Positions 1-9,633 of a stretch of DNA of 64,000 nt are shown in pieces. Under the pieces are notes generated by a model. The model searched no databases. It saw only the letters and a list, made by a program, of their open reading frames with translations, and was not told the origin of the DNA. The position numbers and the translations under genes are program-made. The stretch is taken from NCBI GenBank assembly GCA_029298735.1, contig JANSLP010000004.1:1-64000 (forward strand). Direction: 5' to 3'. Source of the stretch: Ophiostoma sp. CBS 140.51. Taxonomy: Eukaryota > Ascomycota > Sordariomycetes > Ophiostomatales > Ophiostomataceae. The first letter of the stretch is position 1, and the number at the start of each line of letters is the position of its first letter.

Positions 1-588
1 AGCAACTCACAGAAAGTCCCAGAAGCAGCAGATCGGCCGTGTCCCCCTCCGCCTGTCGATTTTTCTACACACTCACACACTCACACAAACAAATGCCATT
101 AACAAAAAAAAAAAAATAGGAAGAAAGAAACGGGTAAATCATGGCTCACAAATAATGCCGTTGCAAAAGATAAAAAAAGCAGTCCACAAACTTATTCAAA
201 TTTTGAAGAAGAAACGACTTGTTGCAAAACTGTCATGTCAATCAAATGATGTGATCGATCGGCCTCCACATGGCGTCTTATCTTTGGGTTGGCCGACGTC
301 CGTCTCGAGCGCTGCCGAAACCGCACTACGACCGCACCAGTCCGATAGCTCCGAAAATTGCCCAAAAGAGTAAAAATCGTATCGCGGGCGGCAGTGCCAC
401 AATTATCGCAACATCATGTCGGGCCCCTTCTGATTTTTTTGCTGAAGTTTTGGTCAAAATCCAATTTATCTGAATCTTGTGACCTTGGATCATCTTGTCA
501 GCTCCTTTCAGGACTAATCTAAGACTGCAAACGACTTCCTTCACCCAAACGCTCGTTCCACTCGCATTTTCTCGACTACCCACACACG
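1..588. promoter_or_regulatory. upstream region of 5-oxoprolinase gene
   Basis: No convincing coding frame is present. The stretch holds short A runs near 105-117 and CT-rich, intron-free sequence leading to the ATG at 589, as expected for a fungal promoter and 5' leader. I see no clear TATA box. Confidence 0.4.
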
Positions 589-3500
589 ATGCCCGACATT
601 CGCGTCGCCATTGACCGTGGTGGCACATTTTGCGACGTCATCGCGCACATAGCTGGCCGGCCACCACTAATTTTCAAACTGCTGTCGGTCGACCCCAGCA
701 ACTATGCCGATGCGCCGACAGAAGCAATCCGGAGAGTCTTGGAGGTGGCTGAGACCAAGTCGATCTCAAAGTCCGACAAACTTGACGGATCCCGAATTGT
801 GTCCTGCCGAATCGGCACGACCGTTTGTACCAATGCACTGCTCGAACGCAAGGGCGACCGTTTTGCCTTTCTGACGACGAAAGGCTTCGGCGATGTCTGT
901 GTCATTGGCGACCAGACACGGCCGAAGCTATTTGACCTCAATGTGCAGAAACCCGAGGCACTACACGACACAGTGGTGGAGATTGATGAGCGGGTGACGA
1001 TGGCCGACTACGACCTGAACCCTACGCCGTTGACAAGAGAGGACAGACAAAACTTGGTCGCAACAGACGCACAGGTGGTCGAGACGAGCAGCAGTGACTT
1101 GGTGCGGGTGCTGCAGAAGCCCGACCTGGATGTGGTGCGGCAACAGCTGCACACTCTCAAAGAGCAAGGATACACGAACCTGGCTATCGCGTTTCTGCAC
1201 GGCCATGTCTTCCCCGATCATGAGGAGGCGGTCGCCGAGCTTGCTCGCAGTCCCGAGTTTGTGGGCCACTTCAAGCACATTACACTCAGTTCACAGGCAA
1301 GTGGCCGGGCAGCGGGCAAACTGCTGGCACGCAGCAATGCCACATGTTCTGAGGCATATCTGGCACCTGTTATCCAGGCCTATGTCTCGCAATTCTCGGC
1401 TGGTTTCGCGGTCCCACCACAGCGTGTCGAGTTCATGTGTTCCGACGGCGGTCTGCGGGCAGCTTTGCGGTTTGGAGGCAACGAGGCACTGTTGAGCGGC
1501 CCGGCCGGCGGTGTCGTCGGTCTGGCAGCGAGCTGTTTCGATACCGAGGCACGGACACCACTCATTGGTTTCGACATGGGCGGCACCAGTACAGACGTCT
1601 GCCGGTACGATGGCGCCTACGACTACTTGACGGAGACGACAATTGCCGGCCGGACCATTAACGTGCCGATGCTCAATATCTTGACGGTTGCGGCCGGTGG
1701 CGGATCCATCTTGTTTGCGCGCAATGGATTGCTCGTCGTTGGGCCTGAGAGTGCCGGTGCTGATCCAGGCCCGGCATGCTACCGCAAGGGTGGTCCATTG
1801 ACCGTCACTGATGCCAACTTGTTCCTCGGTCGTCTTGTCTTGTCTTCCTTTCCGGCCATCTTTGGACCGAATGCGGACGAGCCACTCGACACTGGGGTCG
1901 TGTCCAAAAAGTTCGACGAGATTACTGTCGACTTCAATCAACAAACTGGCCAGTCATTGAGCCCACAGGACATTGCCCTGGGCTTTTTGCAGGTTGCCAA
2001 CGAAACTATGAGCAGACCCATCCGCAACGCTACCGAGGCTCGTGGGTATGCACCAGAGGCACACGATCTTGTCAGTTTTGGTGGCGCCGGTGGCCAGCAT
2101 GCTTGTGCCCTAGCAGACACTCTGGGCGTGCGCCGCATCCTGGTTCACCGATGGTCATCCCTACTGTCAGCGCACGGCATTTCGCAGGCTGCCCTGCAGC
2201 ACGAGGAACGCACTCCGTTGGTGGGCAAGCTGAATGCTGAGGGTGCCCTTGACAATATTAAGGAGAAGATTGTCACACTACGAGAGGAAGTGACGGCTGC
2301 ACTCGTCGAGCAGGGTGCATCGACCGCCACCATCACATTTGAGGATGCTGTCGTCCTTCGCTATTTTGGCACCGATACGAGCATCACCATTCAGACACCA
2401 GCCGACAGTGACTACGCGGCAGCCTTTAAAGCGCACCACTTGCGGGAGTTCTCATTCAATCTGCAACGAGCCATTGTGATCGACGCGGTGACAGTGCGTG
2501 GCACTGGACGTGCGGGTGATGCTGTGGAGCCGGAAGGGCCGTTTGCAAAGGAGTTGGCTGACACAAAGGTAAAGACAATTCATCCTGACAGTACCGACAT
2601 TCTCTCAACAACAACACAGAAAGTCTACTTTGATGGCCAGTGGGAGAATGTGCCAGTACTTCACCTCGACTCCATACCGAAGGGTACAGCACTTTATGGC
2701 CCAGCTCTCGTCATTGACAAGACACAAACCATTGTTGTCAATCCTGGTTTTGTCTGCTACGTCCTGACCAACCATGTCGTCCTGGAAGTGGACGACAAGA
2801 ACGAGAACAAGAAGATTGTAGAAGTGTCATCAACAGACCTGCCAGCTACACCGGGTGACGTCGACAACGTCCAGCTGTCTGTCTATGCCCACCGCTTCAT
2901 GGCTATTGCCGAGCAAATGGGCAACACACTTCAGAGAACAGCCATCTCCAGCTCCATCAAAGAACGTCTCGACTTTTCGTGTGCCATCTTCAGCCCGGAC
3001 GGCAAACTGGTCGCCAATGCTCCACACATTCCCATCCACTTGGGATCCATGCAGTTTGCCATCCAGTACCAGCACAAGTTGTGGGAAGGCAAGCTACAAC
3101 CGGGTGATGCCTTGTTGACAAACCATCCACAGTGTGGAGGTACTCACTTGCCGGACCTGACAGTCGTGTCGCCTGTGTTTGTTGGAGAAACACTGGCATT
3201 CTACGTCGCCTCTCGCGGACACCATACCGACATTGGCGGCCGTGGTATTACGAGCATGATGCCCGAGTCAAAGCAGCTCTGGGAAGAGGGTGTCAATGTC
3301 AAGTCCTTGCAGATTGTACGCGGTGGTGTCTTTTTGGAAGACGAAGTCAGGGCAGCGTTTGCCAAGGCTGGCGAGTTTCCTGGGTGCAGTGCCACACGGC
3401 GGATTGCCGACAATTTGAGTGATTTGCGGGCCCAGTTGGCCTCCAACCAGCGCGGCATTACGTTGCTGCACAAGCTGTGCACAGAGTCTGGTTCGTCCGT

Positions 3501-4491
3501 GGCTACGGTCCACCGTTTCATGTACGGCATCCAGGCTAATGCCCAGACAGCCGTGCGGGCCTTTTTCCGACAGGTGGCCAATGAGAACTTAGTGCCGTTG
3601 ACGGCAGTTGACCACTTCGATGACGGCACGGCCATTCAACTGAAGATCACCATTGACGGTAAAACGGGTGGCGCTGTCTTTGATTTCGATGGCACCGGCC
3701 CGCAGTCGTGGGGCAACTACAACTGTCCCATCAGCATTACACACTCTGCCATCATCTACACTGTTCGCTGCCTTGTGAATGTGGATATCCCACTGAACGA
3801 AGGGTGCCTGGCGCCGGTGACGATCAAGATCCCCGAGGGATCCATTCTCAACCCCGGCCCGGCTGTTGCCGTCTGTGGTTCCACTCTCGCCAGTCAGCGT
3901 GTTGTCGACACTATTTTGAGAGCATTTGGCCGTTGTGCTGCCTCGCAAGGGTGTGCAAATAGTTTTGGCTGGGGCATGGGCGGACGTGACCCGCTGGATC
4001 CCACAAAGATTTTGCCTGGCTGGAACTATGGCGAGTCTCTGGGCGGCGGCGTCGGTGCTGGTCCTGGATGGCACGGCGCCAGTGCCACCAATGTGCACTC
4101 CACCAACACACGCAATACAGACCCCGAGGTGGTGGAGAGACGGACGGCTGTTTTGGTCAGAAAGTATGCCATTCGCAAGGGCAGTGGTGGAAAGGGAAAG
4201 TGGAACGGCGGCGATGGTGTGATTCGCGAGATTGAGGCGCGTGTGCCTCTGGCCTTTTCCATTCTTAGTGACCGTCGGGTGTATGCACCATACGGCATGA
4301 ATGGTGGCCAGCCGGGCAAAGTGGGCGAGAACTACGCATTCAAAAGAAACGTTGGCGATGATGACCCGAATGCCCCCTTCCAGAAGATCAACCTCGGCGG
4401 CAAGGCGGTCATCAAACTGGAGGCTGGGGAGCGGATACAGATTAACACACCGGGTGGAGGTGGATGGGGGAAGCCGGAAGACAATGAATAA
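589..4491 (+). CDS. 5-oxoprolinase (ATP-hydrolysing), fused HyuA-HyuB type
   Basis: Single-exon gene for 1300 residues, the normal length of eukaryotic 5-oxoprolinase. The enzyme is cytosolic and opens 5-oxo-L-proline (pyroglutamate) to glutamate at the cost of ATP, a step of the gamma-glutamyl cycle. The N-terminal hydantoinase A half begins with the nucleotide-binding motif DRGGTFCDV near residue 9 and has a second glycine-rich motif, GFDMGGTSTDV, near 325. The hydantoinase B half starts near residue 755 (ISSSIKERLDFSCAIF) and ends in the typical TPGGGGWGKP tail. The ATG at 589 lies just before the conserved first strand. It converges on a C6 regulator that ends 151 bases downstream. An amidase and a transporter lie beyond, suggesting a nitrogen-salvage neighbourhood. 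Some fungal members of this family act on hydantoins, so substrate is inferred from length and overall similarity. Confidence 0.95.
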   Translation: MPDIRVAIDRGGTFCDVIAHIAGRPPLIFKLLSVDPSNYADAPTEAIRRVLEVAETKSISKSDKLDGSRIVSCRIGTTVCTNALLERKGDRFAFLTTKGFGDVCVIGDQTRPKLFDLNVQKPEALHDTVVEIDERVTMADYDLNPTPLTREDRQNLVATDAQVVETSSSDLVRVLQKPDLDVVRQQLHTLKEQGYTNLAIAFLHGHVFPDHEEAVAELARSPEFVGHFKHITLSSQASGRAAGKLLARSNATCSEAYLAPVIQAYVSQFSAGFAVPPQRVEFMCSDGGLRAALRFGGNEALLSGPAGGVVGLAASCFDTEARTPLIGFDMGGTSTDVCRYDGAYDYLTETTIAGRTINVPMLNILTVAAGGGSILFARNGLLVVGPESAGADPGPACYRKGGPLTVTDANLFLGRLVLSSFPAIFGPNADEPLDTGVVSKKFDEITVDFNQQTGQSLSPQDIALGFLQVANETMSRPIRNATEARGYAPEAHDLVSFGGAGGQHACALADTLGVRRILVHRWSSLLSAHGISQAALQHEERTPLVGKLNAEGALDNIKEKIVTLREEVTAALVEQGASTATITFEDAVVLRYFGTDTSITIQTPADSDYAAAFKAHHLREFSFNLQRAIVIDAVTVRGTGRAGDAVEPEGPFAKELADTKVKTIHPDSTDILSTTTQKVYFDGQWENVPVLHLDSIPKGTALYGPALVIDKTQTIVVNPGFVCYVLTNHVVLEVDDKNENKKIVEVSSTDLPATPGDVDNVQLSVYAHRFMAIAEQMGNTLQRTAISSSIKERLDFSCAIFSPDGKLVANAPHIPIHLGSMQFAIQYQHKLWEGKLQPGDALLTNHPQCGGTHLPDLTVVSPVFVGETLAFYVASRGHHTDIGGRGITSMMPESKQLWEEGVNVKSLQIVRGGVFLEDEVRAAFAKAGEFPGCSATRRIADNLSDLRAQLASNQRGITLLHKLCTESGSSVATVHRFMYGIQANAQTAVRAFFRQVANENLVPLTAVDHFDDGTAIQLKITIDGKTGGAVFDFDGTGPQSWGNYNCPISITHSAIIYTVRCLVNVDIPLNEGCLAPVTIKIPEGSILNPGPAVAVCGSTLASQRVVDTILRAFGRCAASQGCANSFGWGMGGRDPLDPTKILPGWNYGESLGGGVGAGPGWHGASATNVHSTNTRNTDPEVVERRTAVLVRKYAIRKGSGGKGKWNGGDGVIREIEARVPLAFSILSDRRVYAPYGMNGGQPGKVGENYAFKRNVGDDDPNAPFQKINLGGKAVIKLEAGERIQINTPGGGGWGKPEDNE

Positions 4492-4642
4492 ACGTCTTTG
4501 CATAGTTGAGAACCATTTAATTGTATTTAATTGACTTGACTGAAAGATTAAAATCAAAAGAAGTAAAATGGTTGGGATGTTTAGCAGTACATTTAGCAAA
4601 AGTCTTGGAAAAATTACTATTTGCATCGTTTATCTTACGACA

Positions 4643-6745
4643 CTACAAAAAGTCCAACTCCAGCCCTGCCCACCTCAAGTCCATAACTTCGTTTCCTTCT
4701 GTTGGAATCAGAGCATCTCGACTGACAACCATGTCTTGAGGCAAGAAAAGAGTGCTATCCGTTGGTTGGTATGCCATTGGTTCTGCCCCGTCTTGCCTTT
4801 CATCTTCATCATCCTCGTCCTCGTGGTATGCAAATGATGTGGCTCTGCCGAGGACGGTGTACATCAGGTCGAGCAACGCTTCAATCTGTGGTCGTACTGC
4901 AGCTCTGGCTTCTTTGTCCCTGTCCCGCGCCGCAATATTGCCTGCAGAGGTAAACCCACCATTGCCGACAACATGCAGTGGCGCGTAAAGTGGTTCATAA
5001 AGCGCTGTCGCGGCAAGGATACCGAGAAACTGTCGTAAGATGGCCGCCGCTGCGTGTGCATGAGTCCAATCTGGAGGGAAAGCATCCAGAAAGGCCACCA
5101 ACAGAACCGTCTCGTCATGGAGACCAAATGAACGAGATGAAGGCGAGGACCAGATGAAGCCATAAAGGATCAGAAGGGCGACGGGGAAAAGACGACATAG
5201 TGTGACGCGGTTCAGTGGCAGCTGCCGTTGTTGGAACAGCACGGAGGTTGACTGAACATGCTTTTGAACATATCGTAACAAGTCGGCCCTGGCGGCCGAT
5301 CGCGCAGCTCCGTTAGAGTGGAGGGCTACTCCGGGATAGTGAAGCAATATCAAAAGATGGTAGTACCTTGCACTTAACCAAGTGACTGAGCTGTGGATCG
5401 GCAGATTGTCTTCCTTGTCGGTGTTTGCTTCTGTGGTGGTAGGTGCCGCCGGTGAAGGCAGTGCTTTAGGGGCCACAACAATCAGGCATCCGTTGCTGTA
5501 CCAATTGTCAATCTCGGCCTGGATGGCAGTGGCGACACCCTTTTGATGTGCTCTGGCGAGGCCAACATGTCCATCTGTATCGTGTCTCTTGAAGTGCATT
5601 TCCTTTAAAATCCGGTCTTCCAGTTGCCGTAGCTTGATAACATGTCGGCTTGTTTGGAGGACAGCCGCATGTGTTGCTCGTTCCGGGGAAGCGAACTCTT
5701 CAACAGTCAACCCAGGCAGTGGGACATTCATGCCTTCGTCGGTCAAAGCCACAGGTAGACCAAGGGAAGCAGCCACCATGCGGTCCAGCACAAATATGCT
5801 CCACACCAGACGGTGTCGAAGCTCTCGGTTCTTTTCGTTGTTGTCGTCATCACCAAATCCTTTGCGGGTCAGTCCTTGCAGCACAGCCTGTCTGGCCACG
5901 ACGCCGACAATCATCCACGGCGATGCACCGGACGGATCAAAAAGGGCATATAGCGCCAGAAGAACTAGAATTTGAAGGGCCTGTAAGCTGTCCTTGTCGC
6001 TTGCCTTGCTTCCGTCGCCTTGCATCAAGCATCTTTGTAGAACGGCTGCATAGTTTATATTAAAGGCTGGCACACTGGCATCGTCGTCGGCAACATGCCC
6101 TGCCCGTTTGACCGTCGTGCATCCAATGGCCATGACCAGGTAGAGTATAGTGTCTTCTCCGGCGACCCCACTGGCGCTCCTTCGTTGCGAATCATCGAAG
6201 CCATGGAAGCGTGAGGTCAACAATGCCAGAACCTGCACTCTATCCAAGAATGGATAGGCCTTGTAGACATTGCTAAAGAAGGCATCGACAAGACGACGGG
6301 CGGTTGCTCGGCTCTGAGGGTCGTCTGCTGGAGGTGTTGTGGGCGGTGCTGTGGGCAGTGCTGGTGCATGCACAATTTGTGAAAGCCAATCCGCTTTTGT
6401 GCTGTTCTGTCTATCGCTATGTTGGCGGTCAATGGCCGCTGTTGCCGACGACACTGCCCCTATCGCTGGGGCGGCACTGTATCGGCAGGGATGGCCCGCT
6501 TTGGTGCACAGCTGACAAGTTGGCCGAGTACGGCTGCACTTTTTCTTGAAGGACCGGCAGCGGTCGCATGCGGGACCGGGAGGTGGTGCAGGCGTTGAAG
6601 CTGGCGCAGATGTGGTTGCTGCAGGCGATGTTGGCGACAGACCGGTGGACGTTGAGTCGCCTGGAGATAGCTGCGACGACTCCGCAGTTGCAGGCGGCGG
6701 CGCAAACCGGAATCGCCGCATGTACGGGCTCATATCGGACGGCAT
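4643..6745 (-). CDS. Zn(II)2Cys6 transcription factor with fungal-specific TF domain
   Basis: Single-exon gene, 700 residues, ATG at 6745. The zinc cluster runs from Cys60 to Cys87 (CDRCRSFKKKC, then CQLC and HPC), the binuclear Gal4-type DNA-binding domain. A Ser/Pro/Thr-rich arm precedes it. The region from about residue 150 (AFFSNVYKAYPFLDR) through about 560 matches the fungal-specific transcription factor homology domain. An acidic patch (EDEDDEDE) lies near residue 640, possibly an activation segment. It sits between the oxoprolinase gene (convergent) and the amidase gene (same strand, downstream end 333 bases away), so a local regulatory role is plausible but only inferred. The target site is not deducible. 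Confidence 0.92.
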   Translation of the reverse strand: MPSDMSPYMRRFRFAPPPATAESSQLSPGDSTSTGLSPTSPAATTSAPASTPAPPPGPACDRCRSFKKKCSRTRPTCQLCTKAGHPCRYSAAPAIGAVSSATAAIDRQHSDRQNSTKADWLSQIVHAPALPTAPPTTPPADDPQSRATARRLVDAFFSNVYKAYPFLDRVQVLALLTSRFHGFDDSQRRSASGVAGEDTILYLVMAIGCTTVKRAGHVADDDASVPAFNINYAAVLQRCLMQGDGSKASDKDSLQALQILVLLALYALFDPSGASPWMIVGVVARQAVLQGLTRKGFGDDDNNEKNRELRHRLVWSIFVLDRMVAASLGLPVALTDEGMNVPLPGLTVEEFASPERATHAAVLQTSRHVIKLRQLEDRILKEMHFKRHDTDGHVGLARAHQKGVATAIQAEIDNWYSNGCLIVVAPKALPSPAAPTTTEANTDKEDNLPIHSSVTWLSARYYHLLILLHYPGVALHSNGAARSAARADLLRYVQKHVQSTSVLFQQRQLPLNRVTLCRLFPVALLILYGFIWSSPSSRSFGLHDETVLLVAFLDAFPPDWTHAHAAAAILRQFLGILAATALYEPLYAPLHVVGNGGFTSAGNIAARDRDKEARAAVRPQIEALLDLMYTVLGRATSFAYHEDEDDEDERQDGAEPMAYQPTDSTLFLPQDMVVSRDALIPTEGNEVMDLRWAGLELDFL

Positions 6746-7078
6746 CTCAGATAAAATGATGCCAGCGGCATGGTGAAGCTGATGCAGAAGTCAATTGAGG
6801 CAATTGCGATAAAAAGAGTACGATAAAAGAGAGACGTGATATGATGCAAGATTATATTTTAGCTTGATATCAGACCTGGCCTGACGTTATCCTAGCCACT
6901 GTTTTAGAGCCATTGCGTGATTGCCAGACCTATCACCGTCGCTATTTCCAATCAAGCAGTGGGTTTAGCATAATTTACGAGTGCTTATTCTACCGACACG
7001 GTACTGACAACACAATGTCCATGTGCGTTTTAATATCATTAAAATAGAAGCCGTCAATTTCATTTGAATGATATCTAT
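6746..7078. promoter_or_regulatory. intergenic region between C6 regulator and amidase
   Basis: The gap carries the promoter of the minus-strand regulator and the 3' region of the amidase. It is AT-rich, with GATA-type cores such as GATATC near 6868-6873 and TGATATC near 7068-7074. I see no gene in it. Confidence 0.35.
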
Positions 7079-8905
7079 TTACAGACCACCCTCTTTCTTG
7101 ACCAGCGCTTCCACGACCTCGGACACGGCTAGCACCTTCTCCTCTTCCCAGCGCTTGGCGACAATCTGCAACACCAGTGGCATGCCCTGGTACTCTTTGA
7201 GGTTGCGAGTATAGTTTTCTCTGATCCATTGATCACGATCGCACTGGGGCGATGGAATGGTGTTGCCGTCGGCGTCTTCTGTCAACGAATTGTCTGGTGG
7301 GTTGGAGGCAACATCGACTTTGCCCACGGGCAGAGTACACGCCGCAAAGTCCAGCACGTTGGCCGTCGCACAGTAACCCTTGTAGCGGACTTTGCCGAAC
7401 TCGCCGTGAATGTGGGCGACAGACGGGTTGACAGCAGTGATGTAGGCATCAATGGGCTCCCTAGATTTGGTGACAGCAGAGGTCTCCTCCCATGCCTTGA
7501 GGACACTCGCCTGGTATTCCATCCGGTCCATGGCAAAGGCCCAGCTTTCACGCAGAGTCATGGGCTGCGGTGGAAGCGCACCTGGCCCTTTGGCTGGCAG
7601 GAGTGGTAGCTTGGGCTCTCCCGATAAATCACGCGAGTGCTGGACATCCTCGTCAGCATCGGCCGTGCACACATCAGAGCCGAACTGGTCTGCCCTCTTC
7701 TGGTCCAAAGCCTCGGTGAACATAGGCACCACGTCGTGACCGGCTTTGCGAAGAAGGGCTTCGAGTTGGCGGAGGGCCTTGCGGATAGGTGGCTGAGGCA
7801 AGACATGGTTGTCGTAGTGAAGGAAGGCCACTCTCAGGGGTCGACTCCGGATGTCTTCGGCAACCTCCTCCCTCCACGGAATGGGTGGGCACTTGGGATC
7901 CCGCTTCCATGACTGGGAGTCTACGACAGCCTTGACGAACAGTTGCAGTGACTTCGTCGAGCGGGCCATGGGACCGACGACGGACGGAATGATCTCCTGG
8001 CCCTCCATGCTATTGAGGACCTTGAAGTACGGAATGCGCGAAGACGATGGGCGGAGACCGTGAAGACCATTGTAAGCCGATGGTGTTCGAATGGAACCAC
8101 CTAGGTCGGAACCGACACCAAGTGGGCTGCCGCCAAAACCGATCAGCGCGCCTTCACCACCAGAAGAGCCACCACATGTAAACGCGCGGTTGTGCGGGTT
8201 GCTCGCACGGCCGACAATGCTACACGGTCAGTGACTGATTTGAATTTCCCAATGAATTCGGGCTACTCACTTGTTGACCGACTCTCCCCACATGCAGCCG
8301 ACACTGAGCGTTGTCTTACAGAACGCTACAGCACCGGCTTTCTTGAGAATGTCCACGAGCAGACAGTCCTCTTCATCCCACTCGCCGAGATGTGTGACGT
8401 AGCCACACGTTGTTTCTGTGCCTTTGATACGGCACTGGTCCTTGACCGAGAGAGGTACACCATGGAGCGGCCCGACTAGCTTTCCAGTCTTTGCCAACTC
8501 GACATCCAATGCTTCCGCCTGTGCTCGCGCCTGTGGATAAACAAATGACAGGCAGCAGTGCAACAGCTGGTGGGCGATCACGGCACGGTGGGTGAATGCA
8601 TCTAACACCTGAACGGCCGTCCATGTTCCTGCCAAAATTGCGGGTGGAATACCCTCAGCCTTCAGTGCAGTGATGGCAAGCTCGTCTTTCGTGAGATACT
8701 TTTCTGGAAAGTCCATCACCCGCGCCGGGTTGCTCTCTGAAAAGACGGGTAGATCCAGCACATCGTTGGCCTCTGTGTCCGAAAACTTGAGTTCCGGGTG
8801 AATAAATTGTGGAGGTACATCGGCCAGGATGCGTAGTTGTTTGTCTTTGACGCGATCCTGCCATGGAGCTGTGGTGAGAACAGCATTCTGTGTTAATGTC
8901 GTCAT
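7079..8905 (-). CDS. amidase signature (AS) family hydrolase, acetamidase-like
   Basis: Two exons, 8905..8271 and 8219..7079, with a 51-base intron (GTGAGT..TAG) give 591 residues. The open frame extends upstream of 8905 only to a TTG codon, so the ATG at 8905 is chosen. The Ser-cisSer-Lys triad of the amidase signature family is visible: Lys155 in PLSVKDQ, cis-Ser230 in GGSSGGEG and nucleophile Ser254 in DLGGSIRTPS. The Lys-to-Ser spacing of 75 and Ser-to-Ser spacing of 24 equal those I recall for fatty acid amide hydrolase. Such enzymes release ammonia from carboxamides. Fungal relatives include acetamidase (AmdS), but the substrate here is unknown. It is divergent from an MFS transporter across a GATA-rich promoter, consistent with nitrogen-source use. 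Confidence 0.9.
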
Positions 8906-9633
8906 TATGGCTCTGGTCGTGGTGATGTTGGTCGTCTGCTGCAAGTCACAGCAGCCCTGCGGTCTTCGAAATCAACAATTAACTGGTGATGCCTCGCACA
9001 TGAAACCAGGGACCATCTTATCGATAAATCAACAGAGCACTCGAGCTCCGTACACGGAATACCATTATCCTACGGCTATCGTTTATCATATCAGCAGCAG
9101 TATAGCTACCGTCTACGATGATAAAAGCTCCCCACACATGCTTGTTAGCGCACGGCCAACAACGATAGGCCACGGCCAAGAAACCGGCCATGGACGTCCG
9201 CCGACCCACTTTAGAACACATCGGAATGTCCGATGCATACAAAATTGTGTTTGTGGGGGGCATCGGATATTCCAAAACAGGGGATTGAAATCCAATTTGA
9301 TACTGAATCAATGCCAGCATCGGCGGTCCGTATTTGGTCAATCTGCTTGCCTGAAGTGGCCGCCCATACGACAGTCAGCATACGATTATTGTTTGTGATG
9401 GACTCCGCCATTGTGGTGGCCGATCCAACGTAAACATCCTCTTCGTACGGAGTACTCAGAGAGACCAAAGTGGATGTTGATGTTTGTGGATTAGGGCAGT
9501 TTTTGCTTTTTATTTTCTCTTCTTCTTTCAGTACAGCGTTTGTTTACTTCTGATTTTGTTTCCAACATGCTCACCATGACGATAACTTCTATAACATCAT
9601 TTTCACCTGATTCCCCGTCCTCTACCCTCTGCA
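8906..9633. promoter_or_regulatory. bidirectional promoter with clustered GATA motifs
   Basis: This 728-base gap lies between the divergent amidase and MFS transporter genes. It contains a head-to-head GATA pair at 9018-9027 (TTATCGATAA), further GATAA-type cores at 9065-9069 and 9083-9087, a CGATAG core at 9076-9081, and TGATAA at 9119-9124. GATA factors such as AreA/Nit2 bind this core in fungal nitrogen-regulated promoters. Function here is inferred from density alone. Confidence 0.5.

Noticed and set aside
8906..8944. Longer amidase start
   Set aside because: The frame extension begins at TTG, not ATG; the family alignment starts at 8905.
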